A stretch of DNA of 64,000 bases from Histomonas meleagridis (lineage: Eukaryota; Parabasalia; Tritrichomonadida; Dientamoebidae), in NCBI GenBank assembly GCA_020186115.1, contig WSYJ01000149.1, positions 1-64,000 on the forward strand. Direction: 5' to 3'. Shown in pieces: positions 43,877 through 54,569 of this stretch; the first letter of the stretch is position 1; each line of letters starts with the position of its first letter. Under the pieces are notes generated by a model. It did not search any database. It was not told the origin of the DNA and saw nothing but the letters and a program-made list of their open reading frames with translations. The position numbers were made by a program, and so were the translations under genes.

Positions 43877-44191
43877 AATTTGTTGTTATTTAATAAAATT
43901 AAAATAAATTGTTCAATTATTGAAATTTTTCGTCATACAATAGCTAAATGAAAAAAATTCAATTGGCATACATATGGGCTGCTTAAGTATAAAGTGGTTC
44001 ATAAATTCTTCATTAGTATTTCGAGCGAAAAGAAGTCAAAAGGGAGTTTACTTTTTCTTGTCAACATTAATATTATTGTTTACATTTATTACATCTACTT
44101 TAATTTTAGCATAACGCACACGCTATTATTCTCATTGAAGCTTTGCTCATAAAAAAGTGCACAAATATGTTTTATTAAAAAGTGCTCAAAA
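43877..44191. promoter_or_regulatory. Intergenic with paired AAAAAGTGC boxes before the Lnt-like gene
   Basis: 315 bases. Two AAAAAGTGC boxes (44152-44160 and 44177-44185) precede the next ATG by 32 and 7 bases; they are the reverse of the GCACTTTTT motif seen elsewhere. No gene is visible. Confidence 0.4.
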
Positions 44192-45610
44192 ATGAATGTT
44201 CTTTCCTTAATTTTATTTGGTCCTGAAACAAAAAATAGGAATTTTTTCTTTCACGCAGTTCGTATTTTTTCAATTTCTTGTTTTATTATCTTGGCAACAA
44301 ATGTTCATTCATCAATTTTAACAACTTTTTTCACGATTGTTTCTCTTATAGAATACACAAGAACCCTCAAAAAATTTCAGCTTTTTGCATTTTTGGGTGT
44401 TTTTACATTTTCTTGCTGGCTTTCTGCATACATATCAATTTCCCCAATAAGTTCACGAAGTAATATTTTTTCAGATGTTTTAAGAGTGGTGGTATATTTT
44501 TCCGTAATTGTTTTAGATAAAATCGCTGTTAGGCGATATGGACTATCATCAAAAATACCATATTTATTATTTCCTTTTTTACTTGCAGGATGTAGCGAGC
44601 TACTCTCTATTTTCGATTCCCTTGGAATAATGACACATATTTCAACATTTTCTTCCACATCTCCACAAATCACATATATTCCACTTCATTTTTTAGGGCC
44701 AGCAGGGCTTGCCTTTATCATTGGATTTATTGTTTCTCTTGTTTCAATCTATCACAACAGTCATCTTGTTCCTAAAAATCTTCATTGGACAATATTCAAA
44801 ATTATTATTCCAATATTTCTTATATATCACATTGGCAGATACTTTACACATGTACATATCCCTCCTTCTTACATAGATATAACATCAGTTTATGATTCTA
44901 ATTATTTCATGAATCAATCATCATTTCCAAAAAGTGATATAATTGTTTTTGCAAAACCACTTTATGAAAACAAAACAATCGAACTCCAGAACATTGCATC
45001 CAAAACGCAAGCAATCGTAACTTTTGCAAACTTTTTTGATACATTTAAAACCGTTTCGGTTATTTTCCCTAATCAAAGTGTCATAACTCGATATCTCAGC
45101 AAATCTGCAGATAAATTCACTTTCTGGAGACTTTGTCTCAAGGACATGCTTGTTATTGACACAAAATTTGGTAGAATAGGTTTTATTGCAGGAAGAGAAA
45201 TGTATAAACCAGAATTTTTTGCATCATCAGATACAGATTTATTAATAACATTTGGTAATACAGAATATGATGACAGATGTAACCTTGCGCAAAAAACAGC
45301 AAACTTGGTTAGTCAAGTAACTGGTTCAGCAAGATTTCATGCGAGCGGTTATTCGTTAACGTTCGCTCTGGATTCTATCGGCGAATACGTTATGAGAGAT
45401 GAATTCATTTCAGATAACATTTCATCAAAAGTGTACCAAGTAAGAATAGACAAGAAAATATTTAAATACACTGGGATTATTTATATGACAAGTGCTTACT
45501 TGGCTGTTATTGCTTTCTTTGTAGCGATTATTTGTATTTTAGATCCAAAAAAGTTCATAGTTAAAACTATCATGAGATTACTACCAAAATTAGAAGAGAA
45601 ACCAAAATAA
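44192..45610 (+). CDS. Lnt-like (apolipoprotein N-acyltransferase fold) membrane protein lacking the catalytic Cys
   Basis: 472 aa. Seven or so TM segments cover residues 1-220. A lumenal/extracellular domain of about 200 aa comes next (230-420), then one last TM (TGIIYMTSAYLAVIAFFVAI) and a basic tail. This is the layout of bacterial Lnt. The soluble part ends with blocks like the nitrilase fold (DTKFGRIGFIAGREMYKPEF, then DLLITFGN). In active enzymes the corresponding site is I-C-Y-E; here it reads AGRE (residues about 333-336), so the nucleophile is gone. I infer a non-catalytic or changed relative, probably of bacterial descent. Confidence 0.5.
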   Translation: MNVLSLILFGPETKNRNFFFHAVRIFSISCFIILATNVHSSILTTFFTIVSLIEYTRTLKKFQLFAFLGVFTFSCWLSAYISISPISSRSNIFSDVLRVVVYFSVIVLDKIAVRRYGLSSKIPYLLFPFLLAGCSELLSIFDSLGIMTHISTFSSTSPQITYIPLHFLGPAGLAFIIGFIVSLVSIYHNSHLVPKNLHWTIFKIIIPIFLIYHIGRYFTHVHIPPSYIDITSVYDSNYFMNQSSFPKSDIIVFAKPLYENKTIELQNIASKTQAIVTFANFFDTFKTVSVIFPNQSVITRYLSKSADKFTFWRLCLKDMLVIDTKFGRIGFIAGREMYKPEFFASSDTDLLITFGNTEYDDRCNLAQKTANLVSQVTGSARFHASGYSLTFALDSIGEYVMRDEFISDNISSKVYQVRIDKKIFKYTGIIYMTSAYLAVIAFFVAIICILDPKKFIVKTIMRLLPKLEEKPK

Positions 45611-45944
45611 ACTTTTCAAGGATGATAGTGTTCTCATACAAGGATATATTTTAGTAATGAACAAAATATTTTAGAAAATTGATTATTAACTGAGACATTT
45701 AATAGATCTATATACAAACGCATATTGTTTCTCTTCTTTCCAAAGTTGCAACAAATGTTTGAATCACGTAAAATTATCCCAACGCACACTCAATGTTGTG
45801 CACCATCAAAAAAATGTATTAAACGGTTTTTCGTATAGCCACTTTTGTATAAAATATTGATTTTGTATTTATCGGCGTTATATTTTTATTAGTTCTTGTA
45901 TAAATATTAAAAACCCGAGTAATTTATTCAGGATGTATATGTGC
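45611..45944. other. Convergent intergenic region
   Basis: 333 AT-rich bases between two convergent stop codons. Nothing beyond 3' ends is visible. Confidence 0.4.
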
Positions 45945-46622
45945 TTACCAAAACTTCATTTTCTTTTTCGGACGTTCAATGTTCACAATCTTGTAAAATT
46001 CTTCAAGAGCATCTGTATCGGGATGAGAAAAGAAATATGAGCGCTTTCCAGGAAGCTTAACATCGACTTGAAGCAAAAGATCGCGTCCATGCTTATTGGT
46101 GATTTGCTTTACATTGGTTACATTTGATATTTTGAATCTTCCAAGCTTTTCACCAAGTGTTGGATCAGCGAAATAAGTTATTTCGTACTCATCAATGTAA
46201 AAATATCGCCATCTCCAAATGTTTGTCATTGTAACTTTGGATAATTTGAGCAACGCTATAAATTTTTGATGACTATTATAGAATGATACTTCATTAACAG
46301 GAGACCATTCTGGCGATACGTTAATTAATACAGCTTCGCGAAAACCTGTGATCCAATTCCATTTTTCTTGATCTGTTTGTGCTGCGAAATATAGAATACG
46401 GCCATCTCTCTTGGTTATTATAAAACAATGAGCTATTTCTGGGTTGTTGTAAGGTTCAATTTCTGATATATCGGATAACTTAATTTTTTTTACCCATTTA
46501 TTTTTGTCTCCAGGGGGACCATATCGAAAATATCCGTCTTCACCGACAACAAACTCTCTGTCTTTATAACCTTGCATAGCATGTCGGCCTTTTTTCTTGA
46601 TTATACCACTCATTTTCTTCAT
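45945..46622 (-). CDS. Tandem PH-domain protein
   Basis: 225 aa from the first ATG (MKKMSGIIKKKG). Domain 1 (about 4-105) has the PH pattern GIIKKKG...REFVV...YFRYG, then CFIITKRDGRILYFAAQ and DQEKWNWITGFREAV with the conserved C-terminal Trp. Domain 2 (about 118-220) has FIALLKLSKVTMTNIWRWRY, then ITYFADP and a final helix DALEEFYKIVNIE, without the canonical Trp. PH domains bind phosphoinositides or proteins; basic residues in the first loop favour lipid binding. There is no catalytic domain. It is divergent from Tectonic across 177 bases. Confidence 0.75.
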   Translation of the reverse strand: MKKMSGIIKKKGRHAMQGYKDREFVVGEDGYFRYGPPGDKNKWVKKIKLSDISEIEPYNNPEIAHCFIITKRDGRILYFAAQTDQEKWNWITGFREAVLINVSPEWSPVNEVSFYNSHQKFIALLKLSKVTMTNIWRWRYFYIDEYEITYFADPTLGEKLGRFKISNVTNVKQITNKHGRDLLLQVDVKLPGKRSYFFSHPDTDALEEFYKIVNIERPKKKMKFW

Positions 46623-46799
46623 TGCAAATTTACCAGCCCGTAACAGCAACCGCCATTTTACGCTGAAATTTCCTGTCGTTATTATATTTACACTTAACGA
46701 TCAAAAACAATACATTTTACATATCCGATACGCTTTATTCAAAAACTGCTATTGTTGGGGTGTCCTAAATGAAAAACGTTTTTAATCTAAAGCAAAAAA

Positions 46800-48140
46800 A
46801 TGTTTTTAGTGATTTTATTCACAAGCATTTTCACAAAGGAATTTGTAATTTCCAACAGTTACTGCCCTTGCGATATTAACAATGGTGTTTGTGATGCGAA
46901 TTGCTCATGTGATGAAGATTGTTCCACACAAAATGATGATTCATATCCACTTTATTCAGACAAGTTAAATCGATGTCCAAGTAGCAGATTTAGTACAAAA
47001 GGTTCACTTGACAAATGGGCCTTTTCTGAAATCTTTTGTTTAAATTCAGATCATCGTAGTACACAATCTACCACTCATTATTCTACATCAGCTAATGTAA
47101 AATATGAACCGGAAAGTATTTATGATACATCCTCTACAACTACTCCAACATCATCTACTTATAATTATGGAGACAGTTTATTAACATCTGATGATACCAT
47201 ATTTTATCTTCCAACTTCAACATTAATCAACTCACAATGTTCCCGTATCCTTCCAATACAATTCCTCAAACCAATTCAAGTCTCCACATGTACTGTTACA
47301 GATCTCGCTGCATCGCAACTTGATGTAACAAATTTCATTCAAACGCAATTTAAACGGTCTCCGCGATCAACCGAAAATATACCTCTCAATTATAATATCG
47401 TTGGATATGATTCACCAAGTGGTCTTTATGCCAAAAGTCTTAGCTATATCTTTTTCTATAATAGTATAACATTAGATCTTGTTAGTGTTAATCTAACTAT
47501 TGTTCCACATGATACGACTACGACATCAAGTGTTTATACTACAGATGTTAATGTTCATTTTGAGTCCGAATCACAAAATCCAAATGCACTTCCACGATCA
47601 GGTGAAATTGGATATGCTTATGGTCAACCAATTATTGTTGCGCAAGTCGAAAATGGCACATTGTTGTTGCCAAAAAGTACAAAAGGATCATTTCCAATTC
47701 CATTTGGTGTAACATGTGAAGAAGGATCTGTACATTATACACCTTTACTTTTCGGTGTCGAAACTATTGGCGGATGTACATATGGAACTAATACAAGTCC
47801 ACCAACAATAGATTTCACTCGTTTTTCATATTTTTCGAAACTTGGAACTGCGAACCCAATGTATGAGAACGATTGGGTTCAAATGAGAGATAATTGTGCT
47901 GGAATTAGTTCTCCGATTGAGTTAATGAAATATTATTTCTTTTATGAGTATGTTGGAAATGTGAATAATCCACAAAATAGAATAGTTTCAGTAATTAGAG
48001 AATGTACGCCTTCATCAAGCCCAAAGAATTTCGTGTTCGTTGCGTCGTTCCATAGAATCGCTGATACAGAAACAAAAAGGTATTTGCCTCCACTACCAAA
48101 GATTAGAGGTATCCCAAGAGATACTTTTTATCCTTTTTAA
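46800..48140 (+). CDS. Tectonic-family protein (flagellar transition zone)
   Basis: 446 aa. A signal peptide (MFLVILFTSIFTKEFV) leads into a Cys cluster CPCDINNGVCDANCSCDEDC, the hallmark of tectonic proteins. A Ser/Thr-rich part and a beta-rich DUF1619-like domain follow, with RSGEIGYAYGQPIIV matching the tectonic R-S-G-x-x-G-Y-x-x-G-x-P-(L/I) motif. Tectonics belong to the MKS/B9 module that forms the gate at the base of cilia. No C-terminal TM is seen, as in TCTN1. Presence in a parabasalid fits its flagella. The start has a run of A directly upstream. Confidence 0.8.
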   Translation: MFLVILFTSIFTKEFVISNSYCPCDINNGVCDANCSCDEDCSTQNDDSYPLYSDKLNRCPSSRFSTKGSLDKWAFSEIFCLNSDHRSTQSTTHYSTSANVKYEPESIYDTSSTTTPTSSTYNYGDSLLTSDDTIFYLPTSTLINSQCSRILPIQFLKPIQVSTCTVTDLAASQLDVTNFIQTQFKRSPRSTENIPLNYNIVGYDSPSGLYAKSLSYIFFYNSITLDLVSVNLTIVPHDTTTTSSVYTTDVNVHFESESQNPNALPRSGEIGYAYGQPIIVAQVENGTLLLPKSTKGSFPIPFGVTCEEGSVHYTPLLFGVETIGGCTYGTNTSPPTIDFTRFSYFSKLGTANPMYENDWVQMRDNCAGISSPIELMKYYFFYEYVGNVNNPQNRIVSVIRECTPSSSPKNFVFVASFHRIADTETKRYLPPLPKIRGIPRDTFYPF

Positions 48141-49029
48141 GTTTTGTAAATAGAATTTTTAGAAATATTTTTAATGTTTTATTGATATTATTTTGGTTTA
48201 AATTTAATATATATTATTATAAAGTCCAATTTTATTTGAAATTTTTTATTATATATTTATTTCAGAGTTTATGGTTTGCCTTAATAAAAGATTCATTTGT
48301 ATTACAATAATATATTTATTTATTATCTGTAGAGAATAAATCGAGAAATGATTTACATTATGCTAATTAATATTATAGAGAGTTTCCTAAACTAGAGGCA
48401 GATGAAATAAAGCAAGAAGCTGTGAAAAACTATTTTTTGTCTACATGGGGTTCTTACTTTCTTACGCTTATTTCAATAATAGGTAAAAAATGTTTATAGT
48501 TGAAGCATATTTATTATTTATTCACTTAAATGATAAATCTAAAAAAGCATATGATTGGATTGAATTTAATTTTCCAATTATTTTGTTTTTGGAATTGTAG
48601 TCTTGCATCTTTGTGCATTCATAAAAACTTATGAACAAATGATTTAATGTTCTTAACATGTTATTGAATATTCAAGCAAACATAATAATCACAAAGAGTC
48701 AAAATTTTTCCTTGTAAAATATTTAACGATTTATGTAGATACACCTCTTTTATTCACTTATTTCAGTTGAAATTAAGGAAAATTATTGCATAAAATAAAA
48801 TGTTAGTATGTTTTCTTTAGTCAAAAGCTTGAAATAGAGAAAAAGTTGTTATAAAAAAATTTGAAAAATCTTACTTTTTCGATCAAAATAGACTCAAAAA
48901 ATTCAATTATCTTCGATAAATTTCAGTTTTAAAACCGTAAGTTGACTTGAAAAATTGATCACAGGATTTCGGTTATCTGATTCAAATTTTATCGAAGATA
49001 TCTCCCAAAATTATTACCTCATTTTCTCA
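48141..49029. other. Intergenic region with no supported gene
   Basis: About 890 AT-rich bases. Only short broken frames are seen. TCATTTTC at 49019-49026 is an initiator-like motif directly before the next gene. Confidence 0.45.
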
Positions 49030-49392
49030 ATGTTATCCCAAACTTTAGACATAGTTGTTGGCGACCATACTTTTAATGCTGACTTAGTTGATAATTCTTC
49101 AACTGCTGCTTTAATCGATTTATTGAAAAAGGGTCCATTAACAATTCAAATGTCTGATTATGGAAATATGGAAAAAATGGGGCCTATTGGCACTAAGCTC
49201 CCAACAAATGATGAACAATTTTCAACTGGTCCTGGCGACATAATTTTATACCTCGGAACAACATTTGTAATTTATTATGATCATAATTCTTGGAACTTTA
49301 CAAGAATTGGAAAAATAAATAATGTAACAAAAAGCGATTTATTGAAGGTATTTGGGAAAGGAAACGTATCAGTTACATTAAAATTACACTAA
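49030..49392 (+). CDS. Bacterial-type cyclophilin-like fold protein
   Basis: 120 aa from MLSQTLDIVVGDHTF; this start follows TCATTTTC by a few bases and gives the usual family length. The conserved string of the bacterial cyclophilin-like family is present: ADLVDNSSTAALIDLLKKGP, LTIQMSDYGNMEK, GTKLPTNDEQFSTGPGDIIL, then FVIYYDHNSWNFTRIGKI and a final G-x-V-x-V-T-L-x-L. The family is common in anaerobic gut bacteria and its biochemical role is unclear. A eukaryotic copy with such high similarity suggests lateral transfer. No signal peptide is seen. Confidence 0.75.
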   Translation: MLSQTLDIVVGDHTFNADLVDNSSTAALIDLLKKGPLTIQMSDYGNMEKMGPIGTKLPTNDEQFSTGPGDIILYLGTTFVIYYDHNSWNFTRIGKINNVTKSDLLKVFGKGNVSVTLKLH

Positions 49393-49496
49393 ATCTTTAA
49401 ACCTTTTTAAGTTTAATTTTTTCGTTTCATCATTTTGTTTTATTACTTTCATCTTAACACAGAAAATGTATTTTAAACATGTGTTGCTATACGCTG

Positions 49497-50321
49497 TTAT
49501 ACTTTTATATTGCAGCACACAATCACAGCAATTATCTCTATCAGTGCAAGAGAAGAAATCACAATGAAAACAATAGTTACTATTTTCCAAGCAGGAGAAC
49601 TTGCTTCACCAGAAAATCCAGCGCACAGAAACGCTTGTGGAGTGTCAATGTAATTATTCAGAATGAACGTTGAATTATAAAAATCAATAATATTTTGCGT
49701 CTCAGAGATTTTGCCTTCGCCAATGTAAGAAACAGTATACTTACCATCAATTTTCATTGGATATTCACCTGCAAAACATTTTTGGTCAATGCCATAATGT
49801 TTTGTAATGAGTGATGAAGATGGGCACCAAACTTTAAAATAATCTCCATCAACTCTAAATATGGATGTATCAAGATCAAGTTGATTAAAGTATCGGAATT
49901 CAATACTTGTGATATTTTCCGGATTTGTGTTAAAATCAACTTTAATATTAGTTTCTTCTTCGTCAACATGAGTACTCATGTTAATGCTATAACCAAACAT
50001 ATTATGTATGATATAGAATGAAATAGTAGTCCTAGTAGAAATAGTAACAGGATAATTAATCGAAAAATTATTATTGTCATAAATAGAATGACTGGTTAGA
50101 TTTGAAACAATATATATATCACGTGGGTTTTCATAGGAAGGCGTTAACGGAAGGGAAACCAAAGATTGCAAGTCGTTGTTAATGTTTCCAATGTTACTTT
50201 TTGACCAAAAAACACCTCCGCATATTACCACGACAATTGAAACAAGAAAAAGGATACCCGCTTGAAAGAATATTTTAAGTAAAAATACAAATGCCTCTGT
50301 CCCCTCATGGCCATCGCTCAT
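49497..50321 (-). CDS. Two-TM surface protein, paralogue B
   Basis: 274 aa. Same layout as paralogue A at 29743-30525: TM at about 15-40 (ILFLVSIVVVICGGVFW), ectodomain with sequons (NLT, NST, NMS, NIT), second TM at about 244-270 (IVFIVISSLALIEIIAVIVC). Shared blocks are VSLPLTPS, PRDIYIVSNLT, FSINYP, FYIIHNMF, WCPSSSLIT and EYPMK. Two Cys in the ectodomain (WCPS and KCF) are also conserved in A and could form a disulphide. The gene is unlinked to A (19 kb apart, opposite strand). Function unknown. Confidence 0.65.
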   Translation of the reverse strand: MSDGHEGTEAFVFLLKIFFQAGILFLVSIVVVICGGVFWSKSNIGNINNDLQSLVSLPLTPSYENPRDIYIVSNLTSHSIYDNNNFSINYPVTISTRTTISFYIIHNMFGYSINMSTHVDEEETNIKVDFNTNPENITSIEFRYFNQLDLDTSIFRVDGDYFKVWCPSSSLITKHYGIDQKCFAGEYPMKIDGKYTVSYIGEGKISETQNIIDFYNSTFILNNYIDTPQAFLCAGFSGEASSPAWKIVTIVFIVISSLALIEIIAVIVCCNIKV

Positions 50322-50703
50322 TTTTCTTTGGCCTGGGTTTCATTCAAAAAACATATTGTTGATAACCACTTTATTCATAGTTTTTACATAAATATTCTTC
50401 TTCATAGTTCCTAATGCAGGTACATTTAAATACATTAATATTTTAAAGAAAATTAAAATCATGATTGTGACTTTTAAAAGCGTAAGTGATACAATTAGAA
50501 TAATTAAACATGTTAATTAATCCGAAAGTATAATTTTAATTGTATCTATTCATCTAAAAGAAGAAAATATTGATTTTCGTTTGTATATTTTTTCTTGATT
50601 TCACAGGATATCTACCAAAATCCTAAAAAAGTTAAGATTTCATTGGTTTTTTCAACCATGTGCCAAAATTTTGGGGTGCCCTACATGTTTTTGGCCATTA
50701 AAA
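50322..50703. other. Divergent intergenic region
   Basis: About 380 bases between two divergent genes. TTTCATTGG about 65 bases before the IMP3 start resembles the initiator motif. No gene is seen. Confidence 0.4.
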
Positions 50704-51252
50704 ATGGGAAGAAAGCTAAAATTTCATGAACAAAAACTTTTAAAAAAGACAAATTTAATCCACTGGAAAAGAGAAAACAATCTAAGAGTCGGAGAAGTTA
50801 TGTCACGTTTCAGTCTTAAGAGTTCTGACGAATACCATAATTATAATAGACTAGTAGGGAAAATCCAGAATTTCGTAAATTTCATACGTCAAATGAGTCC
50901 AGACAATGCAATTAGGATTGAACTTACCAATAGATTTGTTGATAGAGTATATAAGCTTGGTTTAATTAATGTTCCAACATTATCCGAATGTGAAAAAATC
51001 AACGTTTCCTCCATTTGCAAAAGGAGACTTCCTGTTGTTCTTGTTTCTTTGAAGTTTTGCGAAAGAGTATCTGAAGCAGATAAATATGTTTGTCAAGGTC
51101 ATGTTCGCATCGGCCCTGACGTTATAACCAATCCAGCAACTCTTGTTTCTAAAGAGATGGAAGATTTTATTCAATGGACTCATGGATCTAAGATCGAGGC
51201 TCACGTCAAAGAATACAATGAAGAATTCGATGATTTTGACATGTTATCATAA
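50704..51252 (+). CDS. IMP3: U3 snoRNP protein IMP3
   Basis: 182 aa, the normal length. The start MGRKLKFHEQKLLKK is the diagnostic IMP3 N-terminus. Residues about 108-170 are an S4 RNA-binding domain (ICKRRLPVVLVSLKFCERVS then GHVRIGPDVITNPATLVSKE). The C-terminus has the family ending SKIEAHVKEYNEEFDDFDML. IMP3 works with IMP4 and MPP10 in the small-subunit processome, where it helps base-pair U3 snoRNA with pre-rRNA in the nucleolus. The ATG at 50704 is chosen because the longer frame starts with TTG and lacks homology. Confidence 0.93.
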   Translation: MGRKLKFHEQKLLKKTNLIHWKRENNLRVGEVMSRFSLKSSDEYHNYNRLVGKIQNFVNFIRQMSPDNAIRIELTNRFVDRVYKLGLINVPTLSECEKINVSSICKRRLPVVLVSLKFCERVSEADKYVCQGHVRIGPDVITNPATLVSKEMEDFIQWTHGSKIEAHVKEYNEEFDDFDMLS

Positions 51253-51329
51253 TAAAAATAAAGGATTAATTTTTTTAAGATCTTAAATGCGATGATAAAA
51301 TTTATTTGGTTTTTTATTGGATTTCATTT

Positions 51330-52680
51330 TAGGGAAAGAAAATCATTTAATATTGTTCTTCACGTTGAAGCTCGTCAATATATTTGGAAAGCTCACAAGT
51401 CATTTTCTCTGGGATATATTTCTTTTCATATTTTAATAATATGTTTACAATATCTGTATTACCTTTCTCATATGCATACATAATTGCTGTATCAAATATT
51501 TTATATAATTTCCAAATATTTTTATCAAATCCTAATTTTATAAAATAAATATTAAAAAATTTTGATATATATCTTGAGCAAAGATATCAATTTCATCCTG
51601 TTCTAGTAGTAATTCAACGATTTCTTTATTACCAATATAAGAAGCTTTCATAAGTGGTGTTGAAAATAATATAAATAATTTCCAAAAATTACTTAGAATT
51701 TCCAAAAAATTAATATAAACATAAAATAAAAATATTAAATAGCTCTACAATTTACATCAACCCCTTTTTGCTCAAGTATAATTTTTACAATTTCTACGTT
51801 TTTATAGCGAGAAGCAAAACAAAGCGCTGTTTCATATAATCATAACAAATCATAAATGTTATTTTGATATATCAAAAAATTTATATAAACCAAAAATGAA
51901 ATTAAATAATATAACGAGCATTGATATCAACTTTTTCATTTTGTAGTAATAATTTAAGTACTTCTGTATTCCCTTGATAAATTGCTTTTATAATAGCGTT
52001 TTCATATATTTTGAATAATCATCAAATATTATTTTCAAATCAAAAATTATAATTATAAATATTTTATAAATTAAAAGTATATCAGAACAAGTAATATCAA
52101 TTCCTTCATGTTCAAGAAGTATTTTAACTATTTCTGTATGACCATTTGAAGATGCTCTGATAAGTGCTGTATAAAATAATTTAATTAATTTCCAAATATT
52201 ATTTTCAAATATAAAATTATTTAAATAAATTTCAAATAAAACATATAAATATTTTCCGCATTAATATCAATTCCTTTTTGTCTAAGTAGGAATTTAACTA
52301 ATTCTGCATGACCTTTATCTGATGCAATTATAAGTGCTGTATTAAATATATTAAATAATTTCTAAATATTATTTTAAAATCTTAATTTATTAAAATGAAT
52401 ATTAAATAAAATAAATTAATGTCTCGAGCATTAACATCAACTCCTCCTTGTTCAAGAAGTAATTTGATCTTTCCAATGTCACCATTTCTAGATGATTCAA
52501 AAAACTCGAGATAAAATAATATAAACAATTGCGAAATGTTGTTTTTTAATATCAAACTTTTTAAATAAATTTTGAAATAATCAAATAAATATCAACGCTA
52601 ATATTACCTCCTTGTTTAAGAATTGATTTATCTACTTCAATTTGACTATTGCCAGTTGAAAGCACAAAATTTCCATTATT
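51330..52680 (-). pseudogene. Eroded ankyrin-module array with AT-rich spacers
   Basis: On the minus strand at least seven ankyrin-like units occur at intervals of about 155-170 bases. Examples are the segments ending CAAGAAGTAATTT...ATTTCTGTATGACC and CAAGAAGTATTTTAACTATTTC as read on the plus strand. They alternate with AT-rich spacers holding the same AATTTCCAAATATTATTTT block as the arms. All frames are broken and no start or DUF3447 domain is visible. It appears to be the remains of a larger gene. Confidence 0.6.
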
Positions 52681-52703
52681 TTTCATTTGAAAATGTTTGG
52701 CTA

Positions 52704-53072
52704 AACAGAACGTATGACACTTGTCACTTTTTCATGAAAAAGTGGCAAATACCTTTTTACACTTTTTGCAAGTTATACAAATATTATTTTGTATTGTATG
52801 GGCACTATCCCCCATTCAAATCGATCTGACAACGGTTTGTCGGTTTTAGAAAAAGTATCACGTGATATCAAAAACAAAAGAAATTCATTTTGTTTAACTT
52901 TCTGATGTTTCACATGCAGGAAATTCAAGTTATTATGTCTCGTTTTTGATGACAATACGAAGCTCACCTCAACCAGTTTTGTTCGTTAATGCGTAAGTGA
53001 GAGCTCGAGGATCATTAATAAAAAATGTTCAACTTCTCAATTTTAAAAAGTGACATTGTCATACGTTCTGAC
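52704..53072. mobile_element. MITE-like element with 26-27 bp TIRs and TA flanks
   Basis: The left end CAGAACGTATGACACTTGTC followed by ACTTTTT (52706-52732) is inverted at 53045-53070 with one mismatch/indel. TA dinucleotides flank both sides (52702-52703 and 53073-53074), as expected for Tc1/mariner derivatives. The 369-bp interior has no coding frame. A perfect 20-bp palindrome CACTTTTTCATGAAAAAGTG (52725-52744) overlaps the left end. The TIRs do not match those of the Tc1 element at 24184, so a different transposase would have moved it. Confidence 0.65.
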
Positions 53073-53354
53073 TAAACGTTCACCAGATATTATGATAATC
53101 GAAAAAACCTAAAACTTCTACTATATATTCTTCCCCTTTATCGCAACGATCCGGAATTTCTATATCTATTTATGCCACAATATTTTTTTTGTTATATTTT
53201 TTTTTTTAGTCTGTATTAATGAGGAAAAAGTAACACAAATTGAAGTTGATATTAGGTTAACTACAGAAGAAAATATAGTCAGAAAATAATTTTACTATTT
53301 AAAATTAAAATATATTTTAATTATAATTTAATCAAGATCAAATGGTAAAAATAG

Positions 53355-53560
53355 TAGCATCTAAAAAAGGTAATAAAGAAATAATTAAATTACTCTTGAA
53401 CAAGAAGGATTTGATATTAATAAAAAAGATATTTATTTGTTTTATTTGAAATTTATTTTTGTAATTCATATTTTTAAAAAATATTTGAAAATTATTTAAA
53501 TAATTTAAAACAGCATTTATTTATGCATCTCAAAATGGTCATATAGAAATTGTTAAATCA
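53355..53560 (+). pseudogene. Small ankyrin fragment
   Basis: One and a half ankyrin units (KIVASKKGNKEIIKLL and TAFIYASQNGHIEIVK) are separated by the same kind of AT-rich spacer. The array stops abruptly at 53560, so this is a relic. Confidence 0.5.
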
Positions 53561-53805
53561 AACAAAAAATTAAATTCAAAAAAACTGATTAAGAATTTAC
53601 TTCAACATTTTAAAATGTATCATATGTGCACATGGTTAATAATAAATAAACTTAAAAATTTTCAATGGAAATGTGCCAAGGTTCGATCTTTAAATGTGCT
53701 ATTGATATAAGTAAAAAATCTTGCATATATCTTATCGTTCAGTTTTAACCAAGTTTGTTATTGTCGTGTTTGAATTATGCCGATCATTTTCATTCTGAAA
53801 TATGA

Positions 53806-54393
<588 letters not shown>

Positions 54394-54569
54394 GTAAAGC
54401 TTTAATTACGAATTATTTCATCCATTTTCAAACGATAAAAAATACAAAGTAAAGTTCTGAAAATTAATTATTTTCTCTTTTGACTAAGTTTGTTCGACCA
54501 CATAAACAAAAATCAAAATCAGTCACTTTTTACTTTACAATAGAAAGTTCTATTGTTTCAAAAGAGTTT

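Noticed and set aside
44377-44673. 98-aa minus-strand ORF inside the Lnt-like gene
   Set aside because: Shadow of the TM-rich coding strand; no homology or promoter.
48955-49029. Longer start for the cyclophilin-like gene
   Set aside because: The extension begins with TTG, does not match the family and contains the initiator-like motif.
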